Below, in pieces: positions 17,964 to 26,570 of a stretch of DNA of 64,000 nucleotides. Both the position numbers and the translations under genes were made by a program. Location: NCBI RefSeq assembly GCF_002858765.1, contig NZ_PJRP01000011.1, positions 124,001-188,000 of the forward strand, written 5' to 3'. This stretch comes from Cupriavidus pauculus. Its GTDB lineage: Bacteria > Pseudomonadota > Gammaproteobacteria > Burkholderiales > Burkholderiaceae. Numbering within the stretch: the first letter of the stretch is position 1; each line of letters starts with the position of its first letter. Under the pieces are notes generated by a model. That model was not told the DNA's origin. It saw only the letters and a list, made by a program, of their open reading frames with translations, and searched no databases.

Positions 17964-17973
17964 ATACTAGATT
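17945..17973 (+). promoter_or_regulatory. Sigma-70 promoter of the catabolic operon
   Basis: A consensus TTGACA (17945-17950), a 17-bp spacer, then TAGATT (17968-17973, 4 of 6). The first gene starts at 18006, leaving a short leader that includes AAGGAG (17995-18000). Confidence 0.7.
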
Positions 17974-18005
17974 ATTGAGACGGTAGCATTTACGAAGGAG
18001 ACAGC

Positions 18006-19259
18006 GTGAGCGAACAAGACAAGCCGCAAGTGACGGCGGGGATGCGAGGTGCCTCATGGGATGCACGGCTGATGAATCGGCCGTACCAGATGGTGCCCTA
18101 TGCCTTGGGCACGGCCGATGGGCAGCGAACGCTTGGTTTCCTGTTCACCGCCACCGGCAAGGAGAAGACCGTTGTATCGCTGATGCATCCGCGCGAAATG
18201 GCGATCACCCACTATCTGGTGCCGTTCGTGCTCGATGCCGGGTGCGCTTGCTGGGTGCAAGGTCCGCGCTCCATTGGCAACGACCTGCGCCTGGAACACG
18301 AGATCGCGTTGTTCGATGTTGCGGCCGGCATGACGCACCTGCGTGAACTCGGCTACGAAAAGATCGTGCTGCTTGGCAATTCGGGCGGAGCGGGCTTGTA
18401 CACGTTCTACAATCAGCAGGCGCTGACACCCCGTGAAATGCGGATTGCCCGGACGCCGGGTGGCCGCCCGACGAACCTGGGTGAACTGCATATGCCGGAA
18501 GTCGATGCGTTCATCCTTGTGTCGCCGCATCCGGGGCAGGGCAAACTGCTGATGAGCGGCATTGACCCGTCGGTCACCGACGAAGACGATCCCATGCAGA
18601 CGGATCCGACACTCGATCCGTTTTCGAAGGCCAACGGGTTCGATGTGGAATCCGGCAAGGGCCGATATGCGCCAGAGTTCATCGAGCGATATCGCGTCGC
18701 CCAAACCGAGCGCGTTGCGCGCATCGATGCACGCGCCAGGGACATGCTGCGGGCCAAGCAGGCGGCGCGCCAGCAGGTGAAGGCGGGCTCGGCGACCGAT
18801 GCAGACCGCCGACTCGCTGCCCATGCACCGATTTTCGAGGTCTGGCGCACTGACGCCGACCTGCGCTCCTGGGACATCTCCCTGGACCCGTCTGACCGGA
18901 AGACCGGCTCGCTCTGGGGCAAGGACCCCTTTGTGTCCAACTGGGGCAGTGTGGGGTTCGGGCGCGTCGTTACGCCGGAATCGTGGCTCTCCACGTGGTC
19001 TGGGCTGTCATCGAATGCAGCACTGGACAAGACGCTCGGCGCGCTGCATCAGCCAACGCTGCTGCTCGAATACACCGGCGACCAGTGCACGTTCCCGGCT
19101 GATATTCGTGCCATCTACGATCAGATCCCTGCGGAGCACAAGCGCCACATTCGTGTGCGTGGCAACCACCATGGCATGGCGTTGAGCCGCGATGAGGAGC
19201 CCGGCCAGCGCGTTGCCGGCCGCCATATCGTCGAATGGCTGCGCGAATCGCTCGGTTAA
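18006..19259 (+). CDS. Alpha/beta-hydrolase-fold enzyme, first gene of aryl-CoA operon
   Basis: A 417-residue protein from a GTG preceded by AAGGAG. The nucleophile elbow is GNSGG with Ser126. A likely acid and base are in the YTGDQC segment and RGNHHGMAL near the C-terminus. Inserted helices at about residues 210-265 (Arg/Ala-rich) may form a lid. There is no signal peptide, so it is cytoplasmic. Within the operon it could hydrolyse a ring-cleavage product (for instance to maleate plus a keto acid) or an ester entering the pathway. I cannot assign a substrate. It is 41 bases upstream of the ligase gene and controlled by the operator at 17941. Confidence 0.8.
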   Translation: MSEQDKPQVTAGMRGASWDARLMNRPYQMVPYALGTADGQRTLGFLFTATGKEKTVVSLMHPREMAITHYLVPFVLDAGCACWVQGPRSIGNDLRLEHEIALFDVAAGMTHLRELGYEKIVLLGNSGGAGLYTFYNQQALTPREMRIARTPGGRPTNLGELHMPEVDAFILVSPHPGQGKLLMSGIDPSVTDEDDPMQTDPTLDPFSKANGFDVESGKGRYAPEFIERYRVAQTERVARIDARARDMLRAKQAARQQVKAGSATDADRRLAAHAPIFEVWRTDADLRSWDISLDPSDRKTGSLWGKDPFVSNWGSVGFGRVVTPESWLSTWSGLSSNAALDKTLGALHQPTLLLEYTGDQCTFPADIRAIYDQIPAEHKRHIRVRGNHHGMALSRDEEPGQRVAGRHIVEWLRESLG

Positions 19260-19300
19260 GCGGTGCACAGACCCAATATAAGTACAGAGGTAGACAAACA

Positions 19301-21007
19301 ATGCTGCAACCCACCCATGTGCGCCCATCCGTCCTGTTGGACGGCGTGCGCTATCCCGATGAAGACCGCCTGCGCCGATACGTGGGCGAGGGCTATCTGA
19401 CTGGCGAGACACTGGTCGGCGCCTTCCGCCAGTCGTTCCGTGATCACCACGACCGTCTGGCGCTGGTCGGTCCGGAAGGCGAGTTCACCTATCAGCGACT
19501 GGACGAGTACACCGACCGACTCGGCGCTGCCTTGCTGGCGCTTGGGCTCCGACCGCTCGATCGCGCCGTCTTTCAATGCGGGAACAGCAATGAGTTGCTG
19601 TTCGCATTTCTCGGATGCCTGAAGGCCGGCATCATCCCGCTGTGCTCGCTACAGGCATTCCGCAAACTGGAAGTGGGCTATCTAGGCAATTTGTGTGAGG
19701 CGCGCCTGCATTTCGTGCAGGGCGATGACCCGAAGTTCGATGACGTCGCGTTTGCCGAGGAGATGCAGGCCGAAGTGCCAAGCCTCGAGTTCATCCTGCA
19801 GGCGCGCGGCGAGCGCCGCGGCCGCGCCGTGCTGCTGGCGGACCTGATCCGCGACATGCCGCTGGAGCGGGCGCAGCAGATGCTGGCCGAAGTCACCCAC
19901 GAGCCGTTCCAGGCCGCGGTGTTCCAGCTTTCAGGTGGCACCACGGGCGTGCCGAAGATCATCCCGCGCTTTCAGAACGAGTACCTGTACAACATGCGCG
20001 CAGTGGCGGCCTGCAACGGCTATACCGCTGATGACGTGCTGTTCTTCCCGACGCCGTACATGCACAACCTCAACATGGGCTGCTTCTTCGGGCCGTTCCT
20101 GTTGAGCGGCGCCAAGGTGACGGTGGCGCCCGATATCGGCGAGGAAACGCTGCAGTCGCTCGTGCGCGATTACGAGCCGACGTGGTTCGGCGTCGCCGGG
20201 CCGATCCTGAATCGCATCGCGCCGGAACTGTTGCGCGGCACCGCTGCCGACAAGGCGCGCCGGAACTTCATCGCACCGAAGAACGCCGCCAACCTGACTC
20301 GCCTGACCGGCTCGCCCACACATCATATTTTCGGCATGACCGAGGGCGTAATCATGTTCACGCGCCCGGAAGACCCAGCGGAGATTCGCGACCAATCGAT
20401 TGGCTACCCGGTATCGGATGCCGACGAAGTGCACATCGTGCATCCAGGCACCGAAGATCCCGTAGAAGATGGCGAGGTAGGGGAGGCGCTGTTCCGGGGC
20501 CCGTACACCATCCGTGGCTACTACAAGTCCGAGAAGGAGGATGTCACGCGCTTCACCGCCGACGGCTTCTACAGGTCTGGCGACCTGATGTCGGCGCAGG
20601 TAGTGGACGGCAAGCGCTACTACTTCTTCCGCGGCCGGATCAAAGACGTTGTGGATCGCGGCGGCGAAAAGATCAATGCCGAAGAGCTGGAAAACGTCAT
20701 CAACGAGCACCCCGCAATCCTGGCGTCTGCGGTCGTTGGCATGCCCGACAAGGTCTACGGCGAGCGGGTTTGCGCGTTCGTGCTGCTCAAGCCGGCCGCG
20801 GCGGCATCGGGCCTGACCTTGCCCGCACTCACCCAATACCTGCAGGAAGCCGGCCTCGCCAAGTTCAAGTGGCCCGAGCGGTTGGAGGTTATCCCCGAAT
20901 TCCCGCTGACGGCATCGGGAAAGCTCAGCAAGGTCCTGCTGCGTGACCGCATCGTCCAGATGCTGCGCACCGAAGCGGACAAAGACACTGTTCACCACGC
21001 AAAGTGA
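19301..21007 (+). CDS. Aryl-acid AMP/CoA ligase, EntE/DhbE-like
   Basis: Adenylate-forming enzyme, 568 residues from the ATG at 19301. The P-loop is SGGTTGVPK (residues 211-219). Downstream are the A5-type motif (FGMTEG), A7 (YRSGDLM), A8 (RIKDVVDRGGEKINAEELE) and the catalytic Lys in TASGKLSK near the end. The closest look is to 2,3-dihydroxybenzoate/salicylate-AMP ligases. The HN pair (His255-Asn256, in YMHNLNM) lies where DhbE uses His-Asn to bind the ortho-hydroxyl of its substrate. That suggests a 2-substituted aromatic acid. As the operon holds a CoA thioesterase and a CoA-type hydroxylase, the product is probably the CoA thioester, a known second half-reaction for some members. Confidence 0.85.
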   Translation: MLQPTHVRPSVLLDGVRYPDEDRLRRYVGEGYLTGETLVGAFRQSFRDHHDRLALVGPEGEFTYQRLDEYTDRLGAALLALGLRPLDRAVFQCGNSNELLFAFLGCLKAGIIPLCSLQAFRKLEVGYLGNLCEARLHFVQGDDPKFDDVAFAEEMQAEVPSLEFILQARGERRGRAVLLADLIRDMPLERAQQMLAEVTHEPFQAAVFQLSGGTTGVPKIIPRFQNEYLYNMRAVAACNGYTADDVLFFPTPYMHNLNMGCFFGPFLLSGAKVTVAPDIGEETLQSLVRDYEPTWFGVAGPILNRIAPELLRGTAADKARRNFIAPKNAANLTRLTGSPTHHIFGMTEGVIMFTRPEDPAEIRDQSIGYPVSDADEVHIVHPGTEDPVEDGEVGEALFRGPYTIRGYYKSEKEDVTRFTADGFYRSGDLMSAQVVDGKRYYFFRGRIKDVVDRGGEKINAEELENVINEHPAILASAVVGMPDKVYGERVCAFVLLKPAAAASGLTLPALTQYLQEAGLAKFKWPERLEVIPEFPLTASGKLSKVLLRDRIVQMLRTEADKDTVHHAK

Positions 21008-21020
21008 AGAAGGAAGAGAC

Positions 21021-21899
21021 ATGAACCCATCCACGCAAGGCGCCCACGCCAACGTGCCCGTCGTTGCATTGCACGGCGTGCATCACACTGCCCGGCCCAC
21101 CTGGAAACTTGCAGAAACGGTGCATTTCTATCGCGACCTGCTTGGTCTACCGCTCGTTCATGCTATCTCAGCGAAAGGGTGGGGGCCCGACAACCACGCG
21201 GATTTCCTGCACTTTTTCTTCGATAGCGGCAATGGCAGCACTATCGCCTTCTTCTACTACATCGGCACCGAACGCCCCGACTGGCTCACCGTTCGCGAGC
21301 ACTACCAGGACCGCGCCACGCACACTGCATGGCGGGTACGCGACGAAGCGGAGCTGCTGCAATGGCGCCAGCGCGTGGAGGCCGTTGGTATTCCGCTGCG
21401 CTACCAGATTCGTCATGAGGTGATCGAGTCGATCTACTTTAACGACCCGAATGGCTACCCGATTGAAATCACCTGGCAGGTGCGCCCGTTTAGCGACGCC
21501 GACAGGCAGGATGCAGCGTTCACGATGGATTCGGCCATCGAACTGGAGCGTGCACGGGAGAAGGGCGCAGCCTTTGCATCGATCGAACCCGTCTGGCAGC
21601 GCAAGGCGGAGCGGATCGAGCGAGCCGTGCCGAGCGCGGACAAGGCCTCGGTCTACGTACTGGATGTACCCGAGTTCGCGCCACTGATCGACGTGGCGCG
21701 TAAAACCGATGGTTACCAGACCACGACGCTCGGTAATGGTTACGTGCGCATCGACGGCAATCCGACACTGCAATTCCGGCGCAAGGAACTCGGCTTCAAA
21801 CCGGCGGTATGGTACGGGGCGCTGACGGGCGGCCTGGCAGGTAGCATCCGTCAATTCGACATGGATGCGCTGGTGGTGGCGCCGGGAGACGCGCAATGA
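21021..21899 (+). CDS. VOC-superfamily metalloenzyme, candidate ring-cleavage dioxygenase
   Basis: 292 residues, ATG at 21021 after AGGAAGAG. The N-terminal half is a vicinal-oxygen-chelate module with metal ligand candidates His21/22 (GVHHTA), His101 (RATHTAW) and Glu149 (NGYPIEITW), the type-I extradiol/glyoxalase pattern. Residues 170-292 are a second region with weaker similarity that may be a degenerate VOC module or a cap. In the operon it sits between ligase and hydroxylase, overlapping the latter by ATGA. A ring-cleaving dioxygenase is the missing step of the pathway and this is the only candidate. A glyoxalase- or isomerase-type role is possible. Substrate unknown. Confidence 0.7.
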   Translation: MNPSTQGAHANVPVVALHGVHHTARPTWKLAETVHFYRDLLGLPLVHAISAKGWGPDNHADFLHFFFDSGNGSTIAFFYYIGTERPDWLTVREHYQDRATHTAWRVRDEAELLQWRQRVEAVGIPLRYQIRHEVIESIYFNDPNGYPIEITWQVRPFSDADRQDAAFTMDSAIELERAREKGAAFASIEPVWQRKAERIERAVPSADKASVYVLDVPEFAPLIDVARKTDGYQTTTLGNGYVRIDGNPTLQFRRKELGFKPAVWYGALTGGLAGSIRQFDMDALVVAPGDAQ

Positions 21900-23056
21900 A
21901 GGTGGCGATCATTGGTGGCGGGCCGTCGGGGTTGTTCCTGTCGATCCTGCTGAAGGAGCGGATGGCGCAGGTCGACATCGATGTCTTCGAGCAGAATCCG
22001 GAAGATGCGACGTTTGGATTCGGCGTGGTCCTGGCCGATACGGGCCTGTCGAATCTGCGGTCGGCTTCACCGGTTGTGGTGGATCGCCTGGCAAAGGCCA
22101 TGCGTTTCAACGACCAGCATTCGATCGTCAGTCACGAACACCCTATCGTCATGAAGAAGCCGGGTGCGGGCGGCGGCGCTATTCCGCGCATCAGCCTGCT
22201 GACGGTACTGCAGGCGCGCGCCAAGGAGTTGGGCGTACAGGTGACGTACAACAAGCGCATCGCCGATTTCGATGCGCTCGATGCCGATCTGGTCGTCGGG
22301 GCGGATGGCATTGGCTCCCAATTGCGTACGGCCAATGAAGCTGCCTTCGGCACGACGCGCCGTACGCTGACCAATCATTTCGCCTGGTTCGGTGTGGCAA
22401 AGCCCTTTGCGAGTCCGGCCCTGGTGTTTCGCAAGTACGAGGGCGGCTACTTCGTGGCCCACTACTACCCGTACTCCGATTCGATGAGCACGTTCGTGGC
22501 CGAGTGCGACCACCAGACCTGGGTCGACTTCGGCATGGAGGAGATGAGCGCGGAAGCGCGGCAAGCCCTGTTTGAGTCGGTATTTGCGCCGGAGCTGGCG
22601 GGCCACGGATTGGTCTCGAACAACTCGATCTGGCGGCAGTTCCCGGTGATCCTCAATGCCAACTGGCATGTGGGCAAGCAGGTCCTAATTGGCGATGCAC
22701 TGACCAGCGCCCATTTCTCGATCGGCTCAGGTACCAGGATCGCCATGGAGGATGCCATGGCCCTGGCGGACGCCATCGTGGCGCACCCGGACGACGTCCC
22801 GGCCGCGCTGGAACAGTACGAAGCCGTGCGCAAGCCGGAGAAGGCCAAGCTGATCAGTGCTTCCGAGGCGTCTTACAACTGGTACGAACGCATCCGCGAG
22901 TGGATGGACGTGCCTACCCCGCACGAGTTCGTGTTCCGCTTCATGACGCGCACGGGTCGCGTCGACGTGGAGCGTCTGCGGGCGCAGTTTCCGGCGCTGA
23001 TGGCCGAGTTGGCCGCAGGCGGCGTCACGGCACTGGCCGCAGAAGGGCAGTCATGA
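21896..23056 (+). CDS. FAD-dependent monooxygenase, salicylyl-CoA 5-hydroxylase-like
   Basis: 386-residue class A flavoprotein hydroxylase. The FAD-binding GGGPSG lies at residues 7-12 with the ribose-binding acid Glu32. The second FAD/NADPH motif is VVGADGIGS (about 133-141), and the GD motif is IGDA (265-268). The TFGFGVVLAD segment and overall length resemble SdgC-type salicylyl-CoA hydroxylases and the N-terminal part of 2-aminobenzoyl-CoA monooxygenase, enzymes that hydroxylate CoA-bound ortho-substituted benzoates. It starts within the VOC gene stop (ATGA) and ends in an ATGA with the thioesterase, so these are translationally coupled. Role inferred: hydroxylation of the aryl-CoA made by the ligase. 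Confidence 0.85.
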   Translation: MKVAIIGGGPSGLFLSILLKERMAQVDIDVFEQNPEDATFGFGVVLADTGLSNLRSASPVVVDRLAKAMRFNDQHSIVSHEHPIVMKKPGAGGGAIPRISLLTVLQARAKELGVQVTYNKRIADFDALDADLVVGADGIGSQLRTANEAAFGTTRRTLTNHFAWFGVAKPFASPALVFRKYEGGYFVAHYYPYSDSMSTFVAECDHQTWVDFGMEEMSAEARQALFESVFAPELAGHGLVSNNSIWRQFPVILNANWHVGKQVLIGDALTSAHFSIGSGTRIAMEDAMALADAIVAHPDDVPAALEQYEAVRKPEKAKLISASEASYNWYERIREWMDVPTPHEFVFRFMTRTGRVDVERLRAQFPALMAELAAGGVTALAAEGQS

Positions 23057-23502
23057 TTCGCGCCACCGAGTATGTGCTGAGCGAGCGCCCTTTTGTCGTC
23101 AGACGCACCGTGCGCTGGGGCGACTGCGACCCAGCCGGCGTCGTCTACACGGGTCGGTTCACCGACTACCTGCTCGGTGCGGTCGGCCTCTATACCGCGC
23201 ACATGGCGGGCGGCGACGGCCGGCTCGGGGACGCCCATGGCGTCGGTACACCATGCAAGGCGATGCGATTCGAATTTATTGGCACGCTCTGGCCAGACGA
23301 TGTGATCGATATCACCTGCACCGTCGAAGCCATTCGCACCCGGTCGTTCGATATCCGCTGCGTGGCCCGCCGGCCCGATGGCACCCCGGTCTTCGACGCC
23401 ATGTTCTCGCCGATCTGCGTACGCCAAGACCGGCGCGAAGGCACGCCCATCCCCGACTCGCTGCGCGCGGTGCTGAACCGCTTCCTCTCGCCAGCCCTGT
23501 GA
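23053..23502 (+). CDS. Hotdog-fold aryl-CoA thioesterase (4HBT type)
   Basis: 149 residues, starting at the ATG overlapping the hydroxylase stop. The motif WGDCDPAGVVYTGRF matches the active-site helix of 4-hydroxybenzoyl-CoA thioesterase; Asp26 corresponds to catalytic Asp17 of the Pseudomonas enzyme. It would release the hydroxylated aromatic acid from CoA after the flavoprotein step, as needed before ring cleavage of a gentisate-like diol. Its stop overlaps a GTG that could begin the next gene. Confidence 0.88.
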   Translation: MIRATEYVLSERPFVVRRTVRWGDCDPAGVVYTGRFTDYLLGAVGLYTAHMAGGDGRLGDAHGVGTPCKAMRFEFIGTLWPDDVIDITCTVEAIRTRSFDIRCVARRPDGTPVFDAMFSPICVRQDRREGTPIPDSLRAVLNRFLSPAL

Positions 23503-23522
23503 ACCTGTACCTGGAATCGTCA

Positions 23523-24281
23523 ATGTCGAAGTATCGAATCGGGCAGATCGTGCCCAGCTCCAATATCACGATGGAGCGCGAAGTCCCTGCCATCTTCCAT
23601 GCCCGTATGCAGGTGCTCCCCGAGCAGTTCAGCTTTCACGCAAGCCGCGTGCGCATGCATCGCGTGGTGGCCGAGGAACTGGAGAGGATGAACCGGGATA
23701 TGGGGCGTTGCGCGCTGGAACTGGCCGACGCGCGCGTGGATGTCATGAGCACGGCGTGCCTGGTGGCCACCATGTGCATGGGCAACGGTTATCACCGTCA
23801 GGTCATCGAAGAACTCGGTGCCGCCATTGGCGATGCGCCGTATCGTCCCCAGATCATGACATCGGCCGGTGCACTGGTGGAGGAACTCAAGGACTTCGGT
23901 GCGCGCCGCATTTCGCTGATGGCGCCGTACAGCGACGCCCTGACGAAAACCGTCGTCGAGTACATCGAGCACGAGGGCATCGAAGTCAAGGATGTGATCA
24001 ATTTCTCGATCCTCGACAACCTGGAGGTGGGCGAGCGCGATCCGCTGCAACTGCTCGAAGACGTGAAGCGTCTGGACACCAAGGGTGTGGATACCGTGGT
24101 CCTGTCCGCCTGCGTGCAGATGCCGTCGTTGGCGGCGCTTGAGCCCGCCCAGCAAGCGCTTGGCATTCCGGTGACGTCGACGGCGGCCTGTACCGTGCGG
24201 CAAATGCTGCGCAGGCTTGGGCTGGAAGCCAAGGCACCGGGCGCAGGCGCTTACCTGGGCAGCCAGACCGGATTGCGCTGA
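23523..24281 (+). CDS. nicE: Maleate cis-trans isomerase, NicE-like (Asp/Glu racemase superfamily)
   Basis: 252 residues, the same length as NicE (~250). The N-terminus YRIGQIVPSSNITMEREVP and the two half-site cysteines, Cys79 (STACLVA) and Cys197 (SACVQM), match the catalytic pair of maleate isomerases, which convert maleate to fumarate. The ATG at 23523 is chosen by homology. A GTG at 23499 overlapping the thioesterase stop would add eight residues and give tight coupling. Its presence implies that the operon's ring-cleavage route yields maleate. There are no nicotinate genes around it. An arylmalonate-decarboxylase-type relative is the main alternative, but the QIVPSSN start favours maleate isomerase. 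Confidence 0.85.
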   Translation: MSKYRIGQIVPSSNITMEREVPAIFHARMQVLPEQFSFHASRVRMHRVVAEELERMNRDMGRCALELADARVDVMSTACLVATMCMGNGYHRQVIEELGAAIGDAPYRPQIMTSAGALVEELKDFGARRISLMAPYSDALTKTVVEYIEHEGIEVKDVINFSILDNLEVGERDPLQLLEDVKRLDTKGVDTVVLSACVQMPSLAALEPAQQALGIPVTSTAACTVRQMLRRLGLEAKAPGAGAYLGSQTGLR

Positions 24282-24345
24282 GCATCCGCTCATTCACAAG
24301 GCGGCCGCCCACGGAAGGCGGCGCCAAGACCACGGAGACCCTGAT

Positions 24346-25593
24346 ATGCAAGACGCCCCCCAAGTATTGCCCCGTGCCACCGGCTGGATCTACGTCAGCG
24401 TGATCCTGGGCGCGGCGCTCGGCATGCTGGCCGGATACGCCCCCTTGTTCAATGCGACGGCCGGCGTCTTCGTCAGGCCGCTGGCCGCGGAGTTCGGCTG
24501 GGGACGCTCGCAGGCGTCCCTGTCGTATGCCGCGTCGATGTTCGGGCTGGCCATTGTCAGCCCGATTGTTGGCGCCATGATGGACCGGTTCGGTATTCGT
24601 CGGGTCATCGTGTGTTCGGCGATCGTCTTTGGCCTGGCCACCGCTGCGATGTCACTGCAGAACGGCAGCATGCTGATGTGGGTGGCGCTTTCGGTCGTTG
24701 TCGGCGTGTCCGGTGCGGCCACCTCGGTGCTGGGCTACCTCGCGGTGCTGCCCCAGTGGTTCGATCGCCGGCTAGGGCTCGCGCTGGGCATTGCGATGTG
24801 TGGCCTGGGGGCAGGTACCGTCATCCTGCCGATCACGGCGCAATTTCTCGTCACGACATTTGGCTGGCGTATGGCCTATGTCGGTCTGGGTGTCGGCTCG
24901 GTCGTGCTGTCGTTGGTGGCCTGTGGCCTGTTGCGGGAGCGGTTCTCCGGTGCTCGTCGGGCCAGGCACGCGCCGGGAGGCGTGGCACTGGCAGTGGCGA
25001 TGCGTAGTTACCGGCTCTGGGCGATCTGGCTGGTGTTCGTATTGAGTTCGGCGGCCACCTTGTCCTTGGGGCCGCATCTCCCATCACTGTTTGCGGATCG
25101 CGGCTTCGATGCGGGGATGGCTGCGCGGAGCGCTTCGATGGTCGGTGTCGGACTCCTCGTCGGACGACTCCTCACCGGGTTGCTGATCGACAAGATTCAT
25201 GCGCCTCTGGTGGCAAGCGTATTCTTCGTTGGCGGTGCCATCGGGGTATTCCTGCTGCGCGGGACGCATGATTACACGGCGTTGCTGGTAGCGACCACCC
25301 TCATCGGCCTGACCATCGGCGCGGAAGGCGACCTGATTTCCTACCTGGTGCGGTCATACTTCGGCCTCGCGTCGTTTGGCTCACTGTTCGGCATTGCCTT
25401 TTCTGGCTACGGCCTCGGTGCGGTCATTGGTCCGATTGGGCTGGGCGCCTGGTTCGACCGGCATGGCAGCTACGATGTGCCGTTGCTGGTCCTGCCCTGT
25501 ATGCTGCTGGCCGCCGCTGCGCTGGTGCTGTCGCTCGGACGCTACAGAGCCGGCGCGCATGGGCAGGACGTAACGGCGGTCGTGTCTGCCTAG
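24346..25593 (+). CDS. MFS transporter, likely aromatic-acid uptake
   Basis: 415 residues with about twelve hydrophobic helices and the MFS loop 2-3 motif (GAMMDRFGIRR). The second half repeats the pattern (GRLLTGLLIDKI). ATG at 24346 after ACGGAGAC. It resembles monocarboxylate/oxalate-formate-type carriers. It is the last structural gene of the operon, 64 bases after the isomerase, so a role in bringing in the pathway's acid substrate is likely, complementing the porin and the Bug receptor. Confidence 0.88.
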   Translation: MQDAPQVLPRATGWIYVSVILGAALGMLAGYAPLFNATAGVFVRPLAAEFGWGRSQASLSYAASMFGLAIVSPIVGAMMDRFGIRRVIVCSAIVFGLATAAMSLQNGSMLMWVALSVVVGVSGAATSVLGYLAVLPQWFDRRLGLALGIAMCGLGAGTVILPITAQFLVTTFGWRMAYVGLGVGSVVLSLVACGLLRERFSGARRARHAPGGVALAVAMRSYRLWAIWLVFVLSSAATLSLGPHLPSLFADRGFDAGMAARSASMVGVGLLVGRLLTGLLIDKIHAPLVASVFFVGGAIGVFLLRGTHDYTALLVATTLIGLTIGAEGDLISYLVRSYFGLASFGSLFGIAFSGYGLGAVIGPIGLGAWFDRHGSYDVPLLVLPCMLLAAAALVLSLGRYRAGAHGQDVTAVVSA

Positions 25594-25631
25594 GGTACAC
25601 GGAGGATGGCATCCGGGGCGATCAGCGATAG

Positions 25632-25650
25632 AATTGGCATACCACCAATT
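25632..25650 (+). promoter_or_regulatory. Inverted repeat before TetR gene
   Basis: AATTGG-N7-CCAATT, perfect 6-bp arms with the same 7-bp spacing as the operon operators but different arm sequence. It lies between the MFS stop and the TetR start and could be an autoregulatory site. Confidence 0.35.
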
Positions 25651-25677
25651 TTCAGTCGGTCTGATCGTCCAACGCCC

Positions 25678-26484
25678 ATGCCTGCCGCCCGCAAGTCGCC
25701 TGCTGCCAAGGTTGCCGCACAGCCCACGCCCAATCCGGTGCCGCGCCGTCGTGGCCGGCCGCCGAAAACGGAGTCTCCGATTGGCGCCGAGCCCATGCTC
25801 AGTCGCACGACGATCCTGCAGCATGCGATCCAGCTGACGAAGACGGTGCCGCTGGACCAGATTTCGATGGTCCAGCTTGCCAAGGACTTTGGCGTGGCAC
25901 CGGGGCTGATCCACTATTACCTGGGCGGCCGCGATCAACTGGTGTCCGGCGTGCTGAACGACTACTATCGCCAGCGCACCCTCCGTATCCCAGCGCTGAC
26001 AGGGGATTGGCGCGCAGATGTCGAGCGCATTGCTCGGCTCAGCTTCCAGGTAGCGGTGGAGAATCCCGGCGTGAGCAACTATGTGGCATCGCATAACCGG
26101 TACCGCCTATTCCAGGAGGTGCAGCCGGGCGAAACCGACTATGGCCTGGAGTTCTTCAACCGCATGACGTCGGCCATCATGCAGGGCGGGTTTTCCGCCG
26201 AACAGGTTGCGCTGGGGTACCACTTGCTGGCGCAGTACCTTGTCGCGGCAAGCATGGCCGAAGCCTCGCGCCAACTGCCTGCCTATCACCAGGCCTTCAT
26301 CCAGAACAAGCTGGATTCCGTGTCGGCCGAGCAGTATCCCGGTGCACGCTTTGTCAGCAAGCCGTTTTCCCACCTTTCCTCCGATACCGCCTTCGAGGAA
26401 GGCCTGCGCATTACGCTCGATGGCATCGAAGCCTGGCAGCGTGACGCAAAACCCGTGAAGAAGAAGAGCGCGCGTTCCGCGTAA
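25678..26484 (+). CDS. TetR-family regulator of the catabolic island
   Basis: 268 residues from the ATG at 25678. There is a long basic, Pro/Ala-rich N-terminal extension with an AT-hook-like RRRGRPPK (about residues 23-30), then a TetR HTH: ILQHAIQLTKTVPLDQISMVQLAKDFGVAPGLIHYYLGGRDQLVSGVLNDYY (about 47-97). The C-terminal ligand-binding domain ends in a lysine-rich tail (KPVKKKSARSA). It follows the MFS gene by 84 bases in the same orientation. Most likely it represses the porin, operon and Bug promoters through the TTATTTGA-N7-TCAAATAA sites, released by a pathway intermediate such as the aryl-CoA. That link is inference. Confidence 0.88.
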   Translation: MPAARKSPAAKVAAQPTPNPVPRRRGRPPKTESPIGAEPMLSRTTILQHAIQLTKTVPLDQISMVQLAKDFGVAPGLIHYYLGGRDQLVSGVLNDYYRQRTLRIPALTGDWRADVERIARLSFQVAVENPGVSNYVASHNRYRLFQEVQPGETDYGLEFFNRMTSAIMQGGFSAEQVALGYHLLAQYLVAASMAEASRQLPAYHQAFIQNKLDSVSAEQYPGARFVSKPFSHLSSDTAFEEGLRITLDGIEAWQRDAKPVKKKSARSA

Positions 26485-26511
26485 CCCGCAGGGCGGGCGT
26501 CACCGCGTCGC

Positions 26512-26534
26512 GATACCACCTTGCTAGTGGTATC
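26512..26534 (+). promoter_or_regulatory. Perfect 8-7-8 inverted repeat after TetR gene
   Basis: GATACCAC-N7-GTGGTATC, 27 bases after the tetR stop. It may be a rho-independent-like hairpin, but no T-run follows, or an operator with the same geometry as its neighbours. I cannot decide between these. Confidence 0.45.
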
Positions 26535-26537
26535 TAC

Positions 26538-26560
26538 TTATTTGAGATGCAGTCAATAAA
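26538..26560 (+). promoter_or_regulatory. Operator variant O1 upstream of Bug receptor gene
   Basis: TTATTTGA-N7-TCAATAAA. The left arm is identical to the operon operator and the right arm matches at 6 of 8. It covers the region where a -35 box for the -10 TACAAT at 26563 would lie. Confidence 0.55.
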
Positions 26561-26562
26561 AC

Positions 26563-26568
26563 TACAAT
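26563..26568 (+). promoter_or_regulatory. -10 element TACAAT between two operators
   Basis: TACAAT (5 of 6 to consensus) lies between O1 and O2. A weak -35 (TTTGAG, 26541-26546, 16-bp spacing) lies within O1. Transcription would start inside O2, so occupancy of either site should block it. Confidence 0.5.
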
Positions 26569-26570
26569 CC

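Noticed and set aside
23523-24281. Assignment of the isomerase gene as part of a nicotinate (nic) cluster
   Set aside because: No nicA/B/C/D/F/X genes or NicR-type context; the neighbours point to a CoA-dependent aromatic-acid route instead.
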